Shown here piece by piece: positions 8,184 to 9,087 of a DNA stretch of 9,087 nucleotides. The notes below the pieces were generated by a model. It was not told the origin of the DNA, ran no database searches, and saw nothing but the letters and a program-made list of their open reading frames with translations. Location of the stretch: contig JAQTWR010000090.1 in assembly GCA_028689195.1 (NCBI GenBank), positions 1 to 9,087 on the forward strand. The letters are read 5' to 3'. The stretch comes from Anaerolineales bacterium (lineage in GTDB: Bacteria > Chloroflexota > Anaerolineae > Anaerolineales > Villigracilaceae). Made by a program: the position numbers and the translations under genes. Position 1 is the stretch's first letter. Every line of letters starts with the position of its first letter.

Positions 8184-9087
8184 ATGTCCGTTTACCTTCA
8201 CGATATCCCCCTCTCCCAAGCGCAGGAAAAATTGCGCGAAGCCCTGCGATCCGCCGACCTGTGGCGCATCCTCGGCGTTGAAACGATTCCCCTCGACGAA
8301 AACGCGCTTGGACGTGTCACCGCCGAATCCATCTGGGCGCGGACTTCGTCTCCGCATTATCACGCCTCCGCGATGGATGGCTTCGCCGTCCGCGCGGAAG
8401 AAACTGCGGGTGCGCAGCCTTCATCCCCGATTGAATTTATCATCGAACAAGACGAAGCAAAATATGTTGATACTGGCGACCCAATCCCTGATTGGGCAAA
8501 CGCGGTCATTCAAATTGAGAACGTTGAGTCACTTGATGAAAATGGGAACATCACCCAAGCGATTCGTTCTCCAAAAGTGATTCGTATTCGCGCGGCGATT
8601 GCGCCTTGGCATCACGTCCGCCCGCTGGGGGAGGACATCGTCGCTACGCAGTTGGTTTTGCCTGCGGGGCATATTCTCAAGCCAGCAGATTTGGGCGCGA
8701 TTGCCGCATCGGGACATCAGGAAATTAAAGTTTCAAGAAAGCCAAAGGTTGCGATTTTGCCTACTGGTACAGAACTCGTTCCCATCGGCAGCAAACTCAA
8801 GGCGGGCGATATTCTTGAATACAACTCGCTGGTCATGGCGGCGCAAGTGAAAGCCATGGGCGCGGAAGCGACTCGTTATCCCATCACCAAAGACGATTTT
8901 GATTTGATTTGCCAGCGCGTGCAGGAAGCCGCGCAAACGCATGATTTGGTTTTGCTCAACGCAGGCTCCTCCGCCGGCGCGGAAGATTTCTCTGCTGGCG
9001 TGGTTGAAAAACTTGGTACGCTTCTTGTTCACGGCGTTGCTGTTCGCCCCGGTCACCCCGTTATTCTCGGCGTCATTGCGAGGAGCC
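8184..9087 (+). CDS. moeA: Molybdopterin molybdotransferase MoeA, 5' part (runs off the window)
   Basis: The frame is open from ATG 8184 to the window edge (301 codons). MoeA inserts molybdate into adenylylated molybdopterin in the last step of molybdenum-cofactor synthesis. Recognised blocks are SPHYHASAMDGFAVR (56-70, D65), DTGDPIP (96-102), VRPLGEDI (145-152), AILPTGTELVPIG (TGTEL at 194-198, E197) and NAGSSAGAED (259-268). HGVAVRPGHPVILG near the edge corresponds to the family's K-P-G-K-P block. The AGSSAG loop, where E. coli MoeA has GGVSVG, and the opening VYLHDIPLSQAQEKL recall the archaeal/Chloroflexota MoeA branch. That branch often carries a C-terminal periplasmic-binding-protein-like domain; whether this one does lies beyond the window. 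AAGG (8171-8174) is nine bases upstream of the start, separated by a T-rich spacer. The last five codons coincide with a repeat-like sequence, so the 3' end may be disrupted. Confidence 0.92.
   Translation, partial: MSVYLHDIPLSQAQEKLREALRSADLWRILGVETIPLDENALGRVTAESIWARTSSPHYHASAMDGFAVRAEETAGAQPSSPIEFIIEQDEAKYVDTGDPIPDWANAVIQIENVESLDENGNITQAIRSPKVIRIRAAIAPWHHVRPLGEDIVATQLVLPAGHILKPADLGAIAASGHQEIKVSRKPKVAILPTGTELVPIGSKLKAGDILEYNSLVMAAQVKAMGAEATRYPITKDDFDLICQRVQEAAQTHDLVLLNAGSSAGAEDFSAGVVEKLGTLLVHGVAVRPGHPVILGVIARS
9071..9087 (+). repeat. Possible start of a dispersed repeat inside moeA (cut by window edge)
   Basis: CGTCATTGCGAGGAGC (9071-9086) is identical to what I remember as the opening of a dispersed, partly palindromic repeat found between genes in many bacteria, usually continuing with a GAAGCGACGAAGCAATC-like stretch. 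Only 17 bases are in the window, so the continuation and the inverted arm cannot be seen. In the moeA frame it reads V-I-A-R-S. The call rests on memory of the motif and could be chance. Confidence 0.4.

Overview
The window looks like ordinary chromosome from a bacterium of roughly 50% GC. My best guess is a Chloroflexota (Anaerolineae-type) genome. That guess rests on the divergent character of the IMP dehydrogenase, the archaeal/Chloroflexota-like MoeA variant, and intergenic spacers built of short repeated hairpins. It is inference, because no rRNA or other taxonomic marker is present.

Layout. (1) 1-1953, plus strand: the end of a surface-polysaccharide cluster, with the C-terminal part of a membrane-associated family 2 glycosyltransferase, an overlapping (ATGA) serine-acetyltransferase-like hexapeptide acetyltransferase, and an FkbM-family SAM methyltransferase. 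(2) 5178-1950, minus strand: a compact gene string, purA (adenylosuccinate synthetase), a 123-residue four-helix membrane protein of the TIGR03987/HsmA type, and a short GH36 alpha-galactosidase. The last two are joined as TAAATG. This string meets the FkbM gene tail to tail, the two stop codons sharing one TTAA. (3) 5179-5273: the divergent control region. (4) 5274-9087, plus strand: guaB (IMP dehydrogenase), a class III omega-aminotransferase, and moeA running off the right edge.

How the genes work together. purA and guaB are the two enzymes that commit IMP to AMP or to GMP. They start back to back and appear to share a perfectly palindromic -10 box (ATTATAAT). The glycosyltransferase, acetyltransferase and methyltransferase would build and decorate an extracellular glycan. 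The alpha-galactosidase, membrane protein, aminotransferase and moeA have no obvious pathway link to purine synthesis.

The least routine sequence is intergenic. The spacers on both sides of the aminotransferase gene are made of degenerate tandem 8-mers or 7-mers that fold back into perfect 11-bp and 18-bp stems. The second of these supplies the stop codon of the aminotransferase. The last 17 bases resemble the start of a dispersed repeat inside moeA. I found no CRISPR array, tRNA, rRNA, transposase or defence system, and nothing that I would call a new multi-gene system.
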